A stretch of DNA of 64,000 bases from Acrasis kona (lineage: Eukaryota; Heterolobosea; Eutetramitea; Acrasida; Acrasidae): assembly GCA_026419775.2 (NCBI GenBank), contig JAOPGA020001213.1:1-64000 (forward strand), given 5' to 3'. The first letter of the stretch is position 1. Each line of letters opens with the position of its first letter. The notes under the pieces are model-generated. The model saw nothing but the letters and a program-made list of their open reading frames with translations. It ran no database searches and had not been told where the DNA came from. This document shows, piece by piece, positions 21,907 to 36,091 of the stretch. The position numbers and the translations under genes are program-made.

Positions 21907-24900
21907 ATGAGCGACCTGTTTGCTGAGGTGTACAAGAATGCAGAGGCACCCGGTAAAAATACTCAATGGATTACGATGAAGGTCGTTGTAGATGCTGTGA
22001 CTGAAGTTTTACAGACACAAGGCGAGCACAACAACCCCATAGCCTATTTCGGTTCATTCGTTTCAGCAATTGAAAATGAAAAGAAGTTCACACATATGAA
22101 TGCACTTTTGAACTTGTTATACATTGTTTCCAAAAAGTAATCAAATCATGTCCACATCCATTAAATTTTATAGTATTCCAACCACAGTATTTCAAGCAAA
22201 GTTTGAACAATTATCAAAATTGTACATTTCATTAATGAAGAAGTACGAAAAGCAGGCAGAGTTAATGGCCAATCTTCTACTTAATGTTACATGGTTGCTG
22301 AAATGCCAAAAGAGCAGCGCATGGAGCGTATTGTCAACCAAGAGCGAAGAAAATGAGGGCTATGAACAAGATGCAGAGATGGACAGCGATGAGGACGAAT
22401 CTCCAAATCACGACAACACAAAGCTTGTTCAACTACTAGTGGAAAACATGGTAGAATTACTAGTGGACAGAAGAGTATATTCTAGACAAAGATCGAGAGA
22501 GTGCTTGCTGCAATTACTCGAAGTCAAGAGGTCACACATTGTTCGCTCCATAAGTTTCCACATTTCAAAATTAGTATCAAAGACACTACAGGGCAGCACC
22601 ACAAAAGATTGTCAATCCGCAATGCATCTATTGGAAGCACTCAACACATCAGGAATGTTATTACAGCTCAATCAATCGTGCATCAACGAAACGGCCAATC
22701 TACTCGTATCCGTTCCATCCCTCAACAATCTCGACCTCACCGTACAAGCATACGATACGCTCAACACATTATTCAACAAGCAACAACAAAACATTGACGC
22801 TAAAATCTTCACACCAAACTCTTGTGCCAAACTAGTACAATCTCTTTTGGATAACTTCCCACCGTCAATACCCAGCGAAATCAAATTGCCATCACTACAT
22901 GTCAAGACAGTCTCCAAGGGCTTGATCACATTATGTGCAATCACAAAAGATTTCTCCACCCATCAAGATTTCAAAAAGATTCTAGTGCCAAGATACTTTG
23001 ATCTCGTGTTGGACAGAAACTTTGATAGAGACGAGACATTAGCAAAAAACACCGTGAACGAGCTCAAATCAGTCATCAACAAGTGCATCACGACCGACAT
23101 GCTGAACATCAAATCAGAAATCATGAACAAGATTTTAGCGTCGTTGATGGGATCTCTCGCAATCAAGAACAAACACAACATTGCTAGCATTCTCACGTTG
23201 AGCACGTTATTCTTTGAAAAGTGCGGGAGAGTGACCGGTCTATTCAATAACCTTCTAGATGCTCTTGACAAGTTGCACACTGGAGCAGAGGGCAATCCAA
23301 GACTCAACCTCAAGATTGAGAAATGCATCGGTGGTGCCATTTTACATTTGGGTCCACAACAAGTACTCAACGTGATGCCATTGAATTTAGTGAATGCAGA
23401 ATCCAAGCAAGTACGTGGATGGTTATTGCCCCTACTCAAGGATAATGTCAAAAACACCGAATTATCATTCTTCGAATCTCACTTCATTAGATTGATTCAA
23501 GTGTTCCAGAACAAGGCCGATCAAGAATCCGAAAAATCAGAATTCAAACAAAATCTAAACGCACTCATCAATCAAATGTGGAGTTTATTGCCAGGTTTCA
23601 TGACCTATCCAACTGATTTCAACGCTAGCTTCAAAACACTTGCCAGTCACCTCGGCGATTCTCTATCGAAGGAACAACAAGTCAATCCCATCTGTTTGGC
23701 ATTAATACGCGTCATTACCAACAGCAAGAGAATTGTACAATCCAACAAGGACGACGCACAACATCAAATCACTGTGCAAGATGCTCAAAAATTCACTAGA
23801 GTGCATTGGTAAATACTCCAAGAACTTTTTGCCCCTCTTATTCAATTTATACACCAATCCCACCCCGTCGACATCATCTGCAGCAGCACCCATTCACAAG
23901 AACATTGTGGCCAAGTGCGTGAATGCCATTTGTCAAGTGGCGCCCACTCAAATCGTAGATGATTACTTTAGACAAACCCTTAAAAAACTATTGATGCTCA
24001 CCACCACCGATGCATCGTCTCTACAAAAGAAGTATCAACTCAATGATTTGTTGTTCGGAATGATCTCCTCTAAACTATCAAACAAGTCTTTTGATTTGTT
24101 ATATGAATTGGTGATTCCGCAATTAAGTAGCCAAGATCACACGCTACAAAAGAAGGCCTACAGAGCACTGTTCATCATGAGCAGCACGCATGCCAAATTA
24201 ATGGCAGAAAAAACTAGTCAAATCTTTGAATCGCTCAAAGAGAACGTCACTAGTTTATCGCCAAGTAGTAAAAAGTATAGATCGAAATTCCAATGTAGAA
24301 TGATTGAATCGGTGGTGCAGGGATACGATGCATTGGTGCCTTATCTACCACAATTATTAGCAGAGGGAATCATGAACAGCAAGGAAGTCAACACCACCAC
24401 TCAAGAATACTCATCCATCATGTTACGTAGCATTCTACACAAGATTTGTGAGATTGATAGTAAACAAGATGATGACGATGACGATGAAGATGAAGAGAAT
24501 GATGATGATGATGATGAAGAATTGGATCGCTTGACCATTCCCAAAGAATTATCGACCGCTCAACAAACAAGATTATGCGATTTCATCAAACAAATCACAA
24601 CTGGTCTAGCAGGTACATCCGATACCATGATTGGTGCCACCGTGAACGTCCTCACGTGGTTATGTCATGATTATGCACCCTTCATCGAATCCATATTACC
24701 CGATCTACTACACGGTATATCCTTGTTGTTGGATCATCCATCCAAACAAGTATCACCCAACGTTCTTGGTTTTATCAAGATGAGCGTTACCTTGTTAAAT
24801 GTGAATTTCATGAAGGAATTCATGCCACAGTTATTAGCAGGTGTATTATCTACCAATAATCAAAAACATAATAGAAAGAAGGTGACTTACTTGTTGGAAA

Positions 24901-25667
24901 AGATGATCAAGAGATTTGGTTATGATTACATGGTGTCCATATGGCCCACTTCACAAAAGATTAGTTTCTTGAACAGCGTGAACAAATCAGTGAATAAAGT
25001 GGACAAGAAGGAGGGAGAGAGGAGAATCTTGAAGGCAAAGAGATCAAAGAGCACTGATGCTAATCAAGTGGTGAACGATGCCATGGATTTGATGGATCAG
25101 AACAGCATACAACAGCAACAACAACAACCAGTTGCTGCCAAACAATCCAATGATGAAGCAGATGGCGTCAGCTTCAATAAGGTTGGAAAGATTGTGGTGC
25201 AGGACAAGAACAGCAAGAGTGCTGCTGGAAGGAAGCGTGGCAGAGAGAACGTTGCCATGGATGATTTACAAGAATCAAATGAACAGGATGGTGGCGATGA
25301 AGAGGATGAAGATGATACTCGTCATGCCAAGAAGGGAAGAGCTGATGAGCAAGGCACAACGCTAGCACAACGATACTTGGCCAATAGAAGAAAGGAGAGA
25401 GAATCGTTGCGTCGTGGTGGTAGCAACTCTCAACAAGCACAGATGGGAGACGAATACAAGGCCAGAAGGAGAGGTACTGGTGGTGATATGAAGAGGAAGG
25501 GCATGGCTGATCCTTATGCATATCTTCCATTGGATGCTGCCAGAATGAACAAGAGAAATAAAAACAAGTCCAGTCACTTTGAAAAATTGGAACAAGAGTC
25601 CAAGAATGCTAAAAAGGTTGCAAAGAGAGGTGGACGTTTCCACAAGATTGCCAATTTTAATAAATAA
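21907..25667 (+). CDS. RRP12: RRP12-like ribosome biogenesis factor (NUC173 domain)
   Basis: HEAT-repeat-like nucleolar/nuclear export factor for pre-40S and pre-60S particles. Exons are 21907-22136, 22174-23734 and 23781-25667 (introns 37 and 46 nt), giving 1,225 residues, very close to yeast Rrp12. The second junction restores ECIGKYSKNFLPLLFNLYT, a conserved segment. A helical-repeat body is followed by an acidic tract (about 24470-24525) and a basic C-terminal tail with DPYAYLPLDAARMNKRNKNK, a hallmark of the family. AATAAA sits directly before the stop codon. The next gene ends only 3 bp away on the other strand. Confidence 0.88.
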
Positions 25668-25670
25668 CTT

Positions 25671-28600
25671 TTACACGTTTATTAACCTCTCCACCACTGA
25701 GAAGATTTCGTTGGCCATGTATGGCTTGATTACATATCCTTGCATTCCAGCTTTTCTGGTCTTCTCCTTGGCGTCAGCATTGCCGCTCACAGCAATAATT
25801 GGCAGTGCCCTGGACTCTTTCCTCTCCGACTCCATCAATCGTATCTTGGCGGTTGCTTCTAATCCGCCCATGATTGGCATCTCCATGTCCATCATGACGA
25901 TATCATAAAAGTTGTTGCTCACCATGTCCACGGCCTCCAGACCATCACTGGCGATATCCACATACAAACCGCCTCTGGTACGAAGTATCCTGGATAAAAT
26001 CTTTTGATTGATGGGATCATCATCCACGACAAGAGCACGCTTTCCATTAGTGATGCTACCTCTGGGTCTATTTCCGTCCGTAGATCCAGTGTTGCTATTG
26101 GTCGATAACGCATTCGAATCATCGCTCACCGTGCTAACTGTGCTGGTTGCATCATCATCAGTGTTATGAGTGGAGGGAGCGGGCACCAAATCGAATACCA
26201 CGCTAAAGAAAATCTCCATGTAGTCCTTGCTAGTATTTTCGTATTGCAAACTACCGCCCATCAACTCGCACAATTGTCTACTGATTTTGAATCCCAACTT
26301 GGCGCTGGTGGAGCTGGGAACCGATTCATTGCTATCGATCATGGTAGCAATCATTTGGTCCTTATCCCAACCAGCACCACTGACTTGTATTTTGAATTCA
26401 ATGGTGGATCGATTGCTATTGCCGCTATTTACATCGATTGCATCCTTCTCGTTACAGAACACCGTAATTTTGTTCTTGTCGCTCACGTTAAACTTGATGC
26501 AACACGTTAGAATGTTGACCAATATTTCTTTGAGACGCTTTGCATCTCCCATCACGCACAGCTCTCCTGACGGCGTGGATTCTTCCAAGGTCAAGTTCTT
26601 CTCGGTGGCCTTGTCCTTGAACTGCAGAATAGCTTGTCTAATCACGTCCAACACATCGAATGCACTGTGCTGCAACTTGACGCTCTTGTTTTCTAACATG
26701 CTGACCGTGAGCACGTTGTCGATCATGTCCTTTAATTGCTCAGATGCCAACATGGTGGTGCCCAATACATCAATGGCCTCTTCATGCACTTGATTATATT
26801 TGGTTTCGTCCAACGTGGTGGACGTTAATTGTTGTATCTGCACAATCAAATCATTCATGTAATCATTGTTGCCACATATAATGGCCAATGGATTTCTTAA
26901 TTCATGACAAAGAATATCAATAAACTCTTCCAATTTCTTTTGAGTTTGTTCTAGTTGATAAGTGGTGCTCCTCATTCTTCTGGTGCTCTCCAGTACGTTG
27001 CTGATGCGTGCATTCTCTAATGCCATTGAGATTTGATTGGTCAATATGCTCATGATCTCTGCATGGCGAACGCTGAATGCATCTTCGTTCACTTCATTTT
27101 CCAAATACAACACTCCCTTGCACATGTTGCTGCGTACTACTGGACAACACATGACCGATCTAACGCGTGGATTGATGATTTCCTTACTGAACTGCGCATG
27201 TGCTTCTTGACAGTTGTTGACCTGTAGAATCACTGGCTCTTTGATTCTCATCACGTAGTGAACCAATCCTCTGGGTATGTTGTTGTATTTACTGAGCGGA
27301 ACTGCTCTGAGCGATGCCACTTGCATGTTGTCGATGCTGCCCTCTGCCACCACGGTCATTTCTTCCTCTTCCAATCCAGCATTGAATGGAAGATTTAATG
27401 ACGACGATGGCGAGTCATTATTGTTGTTGTTGTTATTACTGGTTTGTAAATAAACCACACGAGATGCACCTGCATACATGAGAACAATTCTCATCATTCG
27501 ATCCAATAATACATCTAGAGTGTCTTCGCTGCTCATGGCCATACTAGCCATATTCACTGCGATGACATCCAGAGGTTCGTTTTGTTCTGCAGCTTCTATT
27601 GATTTCTTGCATCTGCTCTTTGATAGACACTCTCCCAACGATAACAACACCGGTGCAATATTAGCATCGAGTTCCGGTAGATTACACATGGATGAATAAT
27701 TTAACTTAATCAAATCTACTTTGCCCTGCGCACCTGCAGAGTGATAATAATAATAAGCGCGTGCAATGCAATGATTGAATTCGCTATCACATGATCCCAC
27801 TCGATCCCACATTTCTGCACACAATTCATGGGCAACGGCTTGATATAACAACAAACCATAGTCCTGACAAGACTTGATTGCCAATTCAAAGTGTTGAACA
27901 GCCTTTAGAATGTTACCTTGTTTATGATAACGCTGTGCGAGCATCATGTACAATTTATGTTTAAAATTAATGGGACAGTTATCCACCAACATTTCGTACG
28001 TTTGAATGATTTGATCGGCGCGTGCATAGCGCGATTCTTTGGTCATTTGCAAGTGATAAATTTCACCTTCCACTTGATACTCTTCGTCGGTGATGCTTGG
28101 ATCGTCCACTCCATCGCCGCTATGATAGCTATAATGACTATGGCCGTTACTGCTGCTATCCGAATAATTCATCTGATGATAATCATGAGTCAAGTAAATC
28201 ATGGCCACAAAGAACAGAGCGAATGGAGGTACCACCAAGAAACGACTTCCTCTCAATAAATAATAATCACAAATATCAGCGAGACGAATCCAATTCGAAC
28301 GCCGCCTCATGAAGAAGGAAGTGATGCACTTTCCAACAAAGTACACACATTTGAATTGTGTGTTCCATTCTGCATTGGGTGGTTTGCATAGGGAGTGATG
28401 ACGCACCATGTTGGTGACCAGATGAATACTATTCAATGGCGTCCATAATGCAGGCATCCATTGGCTCACCATGCGAGTGACTTGGTATAGATAGGGATTG
28501 GATTGTTCCAAGTAATCGAGTGTGCTCTGATAAATCACGAATGCATCGTTCATATCTCCATAAGCACCTGCTACGAATGGTCTGTACATGTGAGAGTAAT

Positions 28601-31600
28601 TCAAACTGGGTATATCGTTCACGTTCAAGCTCTTCTCTCCTGAAATCTTCATTTGTTGCAATAATACGTGATAACTATCAAAGTAATTATTGACGCCCAT
28701 GGCATTGTACATTCTCACTCTTCCGCTCACGGTCTTTGATTTGATATCGGATAGCTTGACTGCCAATTGACCAAATTGATAAGCGCTCGCAAAATCGTTA
28801 TTGTAGTAACTGCTACACATGGCATAGAATGCATAACTTGATGCGCTGTAATCACTATTGCCCTTCTCTATGCACATGTTGACCATGTAGGCGCTAATCA
28901 ATCCGAATAAATCCAATTCCGAAATGATGAACGTGGACGCGTGCATGGTGGATAATAACTTCATGGTCAATACATGAACGGGATCCTTCATGTCCTTGAG
29001 ATGAACCAAATCGCTAATTTTGTTCTTGCTTATGAATTGATTAATCTTGTTCATCTCCAACGCTGTTTGAGACAAGAGTTCTTTTTGGTCTTTGATTGGG
29101 AATTGAATGCCCAATTTTATCAAACAATCATTACACATGTATACCATGTCTCCATACTTTTCTTGAATTTCGAATTGATTGGCTTTCAAGAAAATGACCT
29201 CAATCTCGTCGACTAGTGTTTTTGCTTTGGGTATTAACATGGAGTGAATGGCCTCTGCTTGCGAGAACCTCTTTGTTAGCACTGCCACTTGATATTTTTC
29301 TTTGTATAGCGACATGATGATCGGATACAAGTGTTCGTTGTGCCACAATTCAATCACGCTGAACGACGATTCCAACAACTCAATTCCCAACGAACTATTC
29401 TCCATGCACAAATCATATGCATTGGATAACTATCACGATATGATCAGCCATTGATGGTGATTAATACTTACTTTTGCTTTGATGGCCGATCTCAATATAA
29501 TCTTCGATAAGGAGAAACTACTCTTCCTGCCCATCAACAACCGTTTGGATATTTTGAAATGGGACACGATTTCGAATAAATTTTCTTCAATTTGTTCCTC
29601 GGTATATGATTCGATCAACATGGTGCCTATGGTTTCGTGAATGGATTCTCTCTTGATGATCGGTAATAACTCGTAGGCAGCTTGTTGAACTCGATCGTGA
29701 AGAAATTGTAAGGTATTGTAATGACGATCGGATTGATGATGAGAATCCATTTCTGTTCGATCTGTCCACTTACTAGATTCCGAATTACCTTCCAACTGTA
29801 CCAACAATCCACTACGAATGGCGGGCCATAACGCATCGTTGAGTTGAGACGCACAATGTTTTGGTTTGGTACATTCATAAATCAATTGTAATCTCTTGTA
29901 CTCGAATTTATTGCCCAGACACGAAGCAAGCGATAAAGTGTTCCAGGTGTCGCTTCCTAATTTTTGTAATCTGCTCATCATGAGATCCAAAACATTTTCC
30001 GTCATTTCTGTCCTCTTGATTACGTCCTCAATGTCGAACGTCCACTCTCCATTCTTGAAATCGAATTGAATCAAATCCTCTTCGTATAAATTCTTCAAAA
30101 AGACGGACATGTAGAATGGATTGCCCTCGGTCTTTTCCAACAATACCTTCAATAATTGAGTGACCACTGGATCTTGTGAATTCCTGCGCAACGAATCGCC
30201 CAATAATTGAGCCACGTGCTGTTTTTGTAGTGGCCTCAAGGATATTTGTTCAATGTTCGATGTTGATTTTCGAATGCTTCTCACCGTGTCCACTAACGGA
30301 TGGGAATCGTTCACTTCGTTATCTCGATAGGCTCCGAAAAGTAACAAGTATTTGATCTTGTCGTTGATTAGGATGCTCTTGAGCAGGCTCAACGTGGCAA
30401 CGTCTGCCCATTGTAAATCGTCGAGGAACATGACTAGTGGGTGATCCTTTTGTGCGAATACTTCGATAAAGTTCATGATGGTCGATTCGAAACGAGCGGT
30501 GGTTTCTGATGCTCCTAGGTCGGGTACTGGTGGTTGTGGTCCGATGATCATTACAATCTCTGGCATCACGTCCACTAGAACTTGTGCACGGTCGCCTATG
30601 GATTGAATGATCTTGTTCTTCCACACTTCGATTTGTTCTTTGCTCTCCGATAGTATCGACGATAGTAATTGTTGGAATGCCTATGAAATGTTAATTGTGC
30701 GTTGGTGCGCGCGACACTCACCGAGATGAATGAAAAGTAGGGTATGCCACTCCTTTTGAATTGATCGAATTTACCGCTTATAAAGTATCCGTGCTCTTTG
30801 ATTAGTGGTTTGTGTACTTCGTCTAAAAATGTAAAACATTTCGTGAGAAATGACACGTACTGATGAGACTGGTCTTTCCTACACCAGAATATCCTCCAAC
30901 CAATATCAAGCTAGATTTGACCGTTCCACTTGCTACCTTACCAAAAGTATCCAAGAAGAGTTGAATCTGTTCTTGTCTTCCGTATAATTGTTGGGATACA
31001 TGGAAAGTGGAACCAATGTCATTGCTTACATGAATTAATAATTCGAACGATGAAAACAAACCTAGCCAGTACAAAATGATCAGGATCGCTATTGAACTGA
31101 TTCAAATCTGCTTTGACTCCAAACACGCTTTGATACCGATCCTCCACATTCTTCTCCAACATGTGCATGACAATGTCGGATAATTGTTGCGGTATGTCCG
31201 GATTGAGATCTATTGGTCTTGTGGGTATTCTAGCAATGATGGAATAAATGAGGTCCAGACAAGCTTCGTTTTTTGGTTTGTTGCTTGGTTCGTGCGGGAG
31301 CTTTCCCGTAAGCATGTAGTAAAAAACGACACCTATAACACAATTAATGTTAATCAAGAAAGACGAAACATACCCATGGAATAAATGTCTGTTCTGTAAT
31401 CTACTTCTCTATTCATTCTGCCCGATTGTTCCTATTACAATTAGTCAGCAAATACTTGATGGGGTGCTTACGGGCGATTTGTACACAAGACACCCAAGAT
31501 CCTCTTGTGTTGAATTTGTTCTGGATGCATTGTCTTTTGAAAGTTCTGAGCTTTGACCAAAGTCTGTTAATTTGACTTGGTTATTCTTTCTACTGTATAA

Positions 31601-32023
31601 TACATGGTTGGCGCTTATAGCAGAATGGAACATTTTGTTATGATGGACCCACGCGACCGCGTCCACCAACTTGAGTGCAATCCGTATAAATTCTTCTATA
31701 GTAAAAGGCCCCTGTATATCGGGTTAAAAAGTAGTGGGTAAATTTGTCGTTACCTCCTCACGAATTGCGTCTGCTATCGATGATCCATCAATGTACTCCA
31801 TGTAGATTGTTTCATCTTTTCCGGCACCTGATTTCGACATATGCTTGACAATATATTCATCGTGCGCTATTTTCTTTGCAATTCTTAGCTCCTTCGCGAA
31901 TTTATTTCTATTTTTGATGGTTGGGAATTCTTCATTGTGACTCTTTTTTGCTATTGTTGTCTTGAACAATTTCGAGTATGTAGCCCTGACTGTAGAATTG
32001 GGCCCTCTATATAACACGCTCAT
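25671..32023 (-). CDS. Giant hybrid histidine kinase: protein-kinase-like, AAA ATPase, TPR-like, GAF, HisKA, HATPase, receiver
   Basis: Architecture matches the fungal group-X (Chk1/Mak2-type) hybrid kinases. Eight exons on the minus strand are 32023-31754, 31711-31472, 31431-31374, 31332-31062, 31024-30861, 30822-30722, 30680-29472 and 29429-25671, about 2,023 residues; introns are 37-42 nt. The N-terminal kinase fold includes KLTDFGQ and SPEQSGRMNREVDYRTDIYS. It has HSAISAN instead of HRDxxxxN, so it lacks the catalytic Asp. The AAA part has GGYSGVGKTSL, NEVHKPLIKEHGYFISGKFD and MFLDDLQWAD. A GAF domain precedes the HisKA box CHELRNP (His about 1613). The HATPase domain is degenerate: Cys about 1747 in the N-box, Val about 1787 in the G1 box. 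The receiver is intact (DDD, Asp about 1952, VIKPY). Probably a cytosolic stress-signalling protein. Confidence 0.9.
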
Positions 32024-32310
32024 TGGCGAGTCAAAGTTTTTAGGGGATTTGAGTTGTTTGAAAATAGACGGATATATTTATTTTTTGGGCCTTCCTTGAG
32101 CTGAATTTTTTGGTCATAACTACTATTAATACCCGCATACCTGCAAAAAATTTTATTGTGCTGATCACACGACCGTCTAGAAGAGAGAATAGATTCATGT
32201 AGAAGCAAAATGAAAGTTTTGAAATTGTAAAAAGTCATATCTTCCCTCCAAATCTTAGGCGCCAATTCATGTTCGTTTATCAAATTACACGAAAATAACC
32301 ACCTGAACAG

Positions 32311-35300
32311 ATGACAGAGCCGGACTTGACAGGCTCCAGGTTGGTTGCCCTAAAGATGATTATGGAGAACTTCAAATCTTACGCAGGGGTTAGAGAGATT
32401 GGGCCTTTTCACAAGAGTTTCACTTCTATTGTTGGACCTAACGGAAGTGGAAAGAGTAATGTAATTGATGCCATCCAATTCGTTTTCGGCAAGAAGCAGA
32501 ACAAACTTCGTCTAAAAAAGATGTCTGAGCTGATACACAATTCTGAGAAGCATCAAAACTTAAATAAAGCACGTGTCTCAGTACATTTTGCCGAGATAAA
32601 AGATCATGAGGTTTGACCAACATTTATTTCAGAATACTAAAATCAAAGGATCGTAACGGCTATGACGTCGTACCCAACAGTGAGCTTATCATCACTAGGA
32701 CTGTAAATAAGCAAAGCGTGTCCAAATACTTTATAAATGACAATGCAAGCACCTTCACTGAAGTAACAGAACTACTCAAAGAAAAGGGAATTGATTTGGA
32801 CAACAACCGCTTTTTGATTCTTCAAGGTGAAGTGGAGCAAATTTCACTAATGAAGCCCAAAGCACCAAACGAACATGAGGATGGTTTGTTAGAGTACATT
32901 GAGGACATTATCGGCACAAACAAATATGTTGAAAAAATCGAACAAGCATACAAGAATTTCGAGGACCTGACCGAACAAAGAACACACAAAGTTGCAGTGC
33001 TCAAGGGTGCCGAGAGGGAGAAGAACAGTCTGCAAGAAGCAAAGGAGGAAGCAGATGATTACGTCCAAAAGAAAACATCTCTCATCCAGATGCGACACAA
33101 GAGCTCACAAGTTCACCTGCACAATGCGAACCAAAAGTTAAAAGTCGCCAAAGAAAGCAAGGCCGAGGTGCAAGAAAAACTCGATGAAGAAAAGAAGAAA
33201 TTATCAGAGAAACTGCTCCAATCAAAATCAAAAGAAGAAACGCTCGCACAGAGTCGCAAAGAGCACAGCAAAGCACTAAAGACGTACGAAAAATCCAAAT
33301 CAGAATTTGCAGCCTTGGAGACCGTCTTCGCTCAATTAAAGGAACAAGTGGTCGGTGCCAAATCCAAAAAGAAGCAATTAGCAGCAGACATTGATTCCAC
33401 CACGAAAAAGGTCGACGAACTCGTCGCCAAGTCCGAACAACTCCAAAATGACGAGATTGAAATTCGTAAGAAAATAGAAAAGAGCGGACCGCTGCTAGAA
33501 GAGGCCGAACAATTAGCAGACGACATGTACAAGAAGGTACAAAGCCAAATGGAACCACTTCGTCAAGAAAAGGAAAAGAAACAAAAAGAAATGTTACCGT
33601 TAAGCAAAAAGATCAACAAGTTAAAACAAGATGTGGAACTTAAGCGTTCTCAAATCACATTGTTGAAAGAAAAATCACAAACCACTCGCACGCAATACGA
33701 CGAAGCCAAAAAATCACTAACCACCCACCAAGAAGAAATGGAAACAAAAAACAAGGCCCAATCCGATTTGGAAAAGGTAAAAAAGGCACTCGAATCTCGC
33801 ATACCCACCGTACAAAAAGAATACGACGCATCGTGTAAGCAAGAAGAAGAATTCACGCATCAGATCAAATCGCTACAATCCAAATTACATACCCTGGACG
33901 ATGCTCTCAAATCAGCCAAGGACCAAGATGCACTTTTGACCGAAGTCATTCGTGCGCGTGACGATGAGGAAATACCCGGCGTCATCGATCGTCTCGGCAA
34001 TCTGGGTGCCATCGATAAAAAATACGACGTGGCCATATCCACCGCATGTTCCCAATTGAATTGGATCGTGGTCAAGGACACGCCGACGGCCAAAGCAGTC
34101 ATCGAGCTCATCAAGAAGAAGAACTTGGGCACCACCACATGTATCATATTAGATAAAATCAACACCAAGGAACTATGCGGCAAGATGGAATCGTCGTTCA
34201 AAGTGCCCGACAAGAAGACCAATCGTCTATTCGATCTGATCAAGATCCAACAAGATGACGTTCGCATTGCATTCTATCACGTGCTTCGCGACACGTTGGT
34301 ATGCGACACGTTGGATCATGCCACCAAGATTGCCTATTCGGACAAACAAGTCAAACATAGAGTGGTCACTCTGAAGGGCGAGTTGATCGAAGAATCAGGT
34401 ACCATGACTGGTGGTGGCGCAAAGACCACTAGTGGTGGCATGAGGACCAATTTGGCCGATCGAAAGGTCAACTTGAAGACCTTACAATCCGCTCGATCGG
34501 AACACGACGAAGCGACCGCTCAATTGAAACAAACACAATCCAGAAGAGATAACCTATCGTCTCAATTGAAATCATTAAAGGCGCAATTAGAGACTAGCGA
34601 TTTGAATCATAAAAAGATTAGAATGGAATCGGATGCATGTGCTGCGCTGGTGCAAGATTTACAAAGGACCATTGCTTCGTTGAAACCATTGTTGAATCAA
34701 GATTTGGACGAATCGGATCAATCCAGAATGAAAACTTATCAGGACGAATTGAATCAATTGGAATCGAAATTGAACCAACAAGTGGAATCGAATGCTGATT
34801 TGGATTCTCAAATCAAGAAATTGAACGAATCCATCGAATCAGCAGGTGGATCCGAATATCAAGCACAAAAGGCGCTGGTCGCCCAATTAACTCGATCCAA
34901 TCAAGAATTATCGTCCAAACACAACAAGGCACAGGTACAATTAGAAACCACATTGAGAAGCATTGAAAAATCAAGACAGATCATTTCCAATCACGAAACA
35001 GAATTACAACAAATCACCGTCCAGTTGGAATCGTTGATTGCGTCCACAGATCAATTAGAAAATGATTCTTCACCATTGTACATGGTGATGAATCAGGCCA
35101 AATTAGATGCAAAGAAACAAGAAGAAATCAAGGATGCATTGGAAGAGGAATACGAAATCATCAAGAAGGAAATTGAAAAGGCGAGAAATGGAATCGCGTT
35201 GGAATTTCAGAGCAAATTGGACGAATTGATAAAAACCGAACAAGAATGCGATAAGCAAGTGAAAAAGAGAAATCGATTGTTGCTGGAATTGAGCGATCAA

Positions 35301-36041
35301 ATGAAGGAATTCGTCACCGAAGTTGGCATGGATTCATCGTCCTTACCATCGTTGGAAATGCTACAGCAACAACAAGTGGAAGGAATCGATCTGGACGCAC
35401 TCAGCTACGACATGACCATGTTGGAATCATCGCTACAGTCCATGAAACCAGATTTATCAGCCATCGCTCGTTACAAATCGAAAGAATCTGATTATTTACA
35501 AAAGCAATCCGAAGTGGACGCAATCACCAAGCAAAGAGACGATAACCGATTGCAATACGAAGAATTGAGAAAGAAGAGATTGGATGAATTCATGAAGGGA
35601 TTTGTGGAGATTACCATCAAATTGAAGGAAATTTATCAAACCATCACGCTGGGTGGCGATGCAGAGTTGGAATTGGTGGATAGTTGCGATCCATTTAGCG
35701 AGGGAATTGTGTTTAGCGTGAGACCTCCTCGAAAGAGCTGGAAGATGATTTCTAATTTATCTGGGGGAGAGAAGACGTTGAGTAGTTTGGCATTGGTATT
35801 TGCGCTGCATCACTTCAAGCCCACTCCCATCTATGTGATGGACGAGATTGATGCTGCACTTGATTTCAAGAATGTGAGCATTGTTGGAAATTTCATCAAG
35901 CAAAAGACTACCAATGCACAATTCATCGTGATTAGTTTGAGAAATAACATGTTTGAGCTGGCGGATATGTTGGTTGGTATTTATAAGACCGATCATTGTA
36001 CAAAGAGCGTGACCATTGACCCTAATAAATTATGTGCTTAA
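32311..36041 (+). CDS. SMC4: Condensin ATPase SMC4
   Basis: Core subunit of condensin, pairing with SMC2 to compact mitotic chromosomes. Exon 1 is 32311-32610 and exon 2 is 32649-36041 (intron 38 nt); total 1,230 residues. Walker [10 protein letters not shown] is at about residue 42 and is followed by the SMC4-type [20 protein letters not shown]. Two long coiled coils flank a hinge ([20 protein letters not shown]). The C-terminal head has the signature [19 protein letters not shown] and Walker [14 protein letters not shown]. The hinge wording and the FGKKQNK segment favour SMC4 over SMC2/1/3. An AATAAA lies inside the last codons. Confidence 0.95.
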
Positions 36042-36091
36042 ATTAATTGTTTTTTGTAATGTCATCTTCAAGTTTGAACATTTAACACACA

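Noticed and set aside
33082-34267. Long minus-strand frames inside SMC4 (158 and 135 codons)
   Set aside because: Antisense shadows rich in Ser/Leu/Phe with no domains; the plus frame is clearly SMC4.
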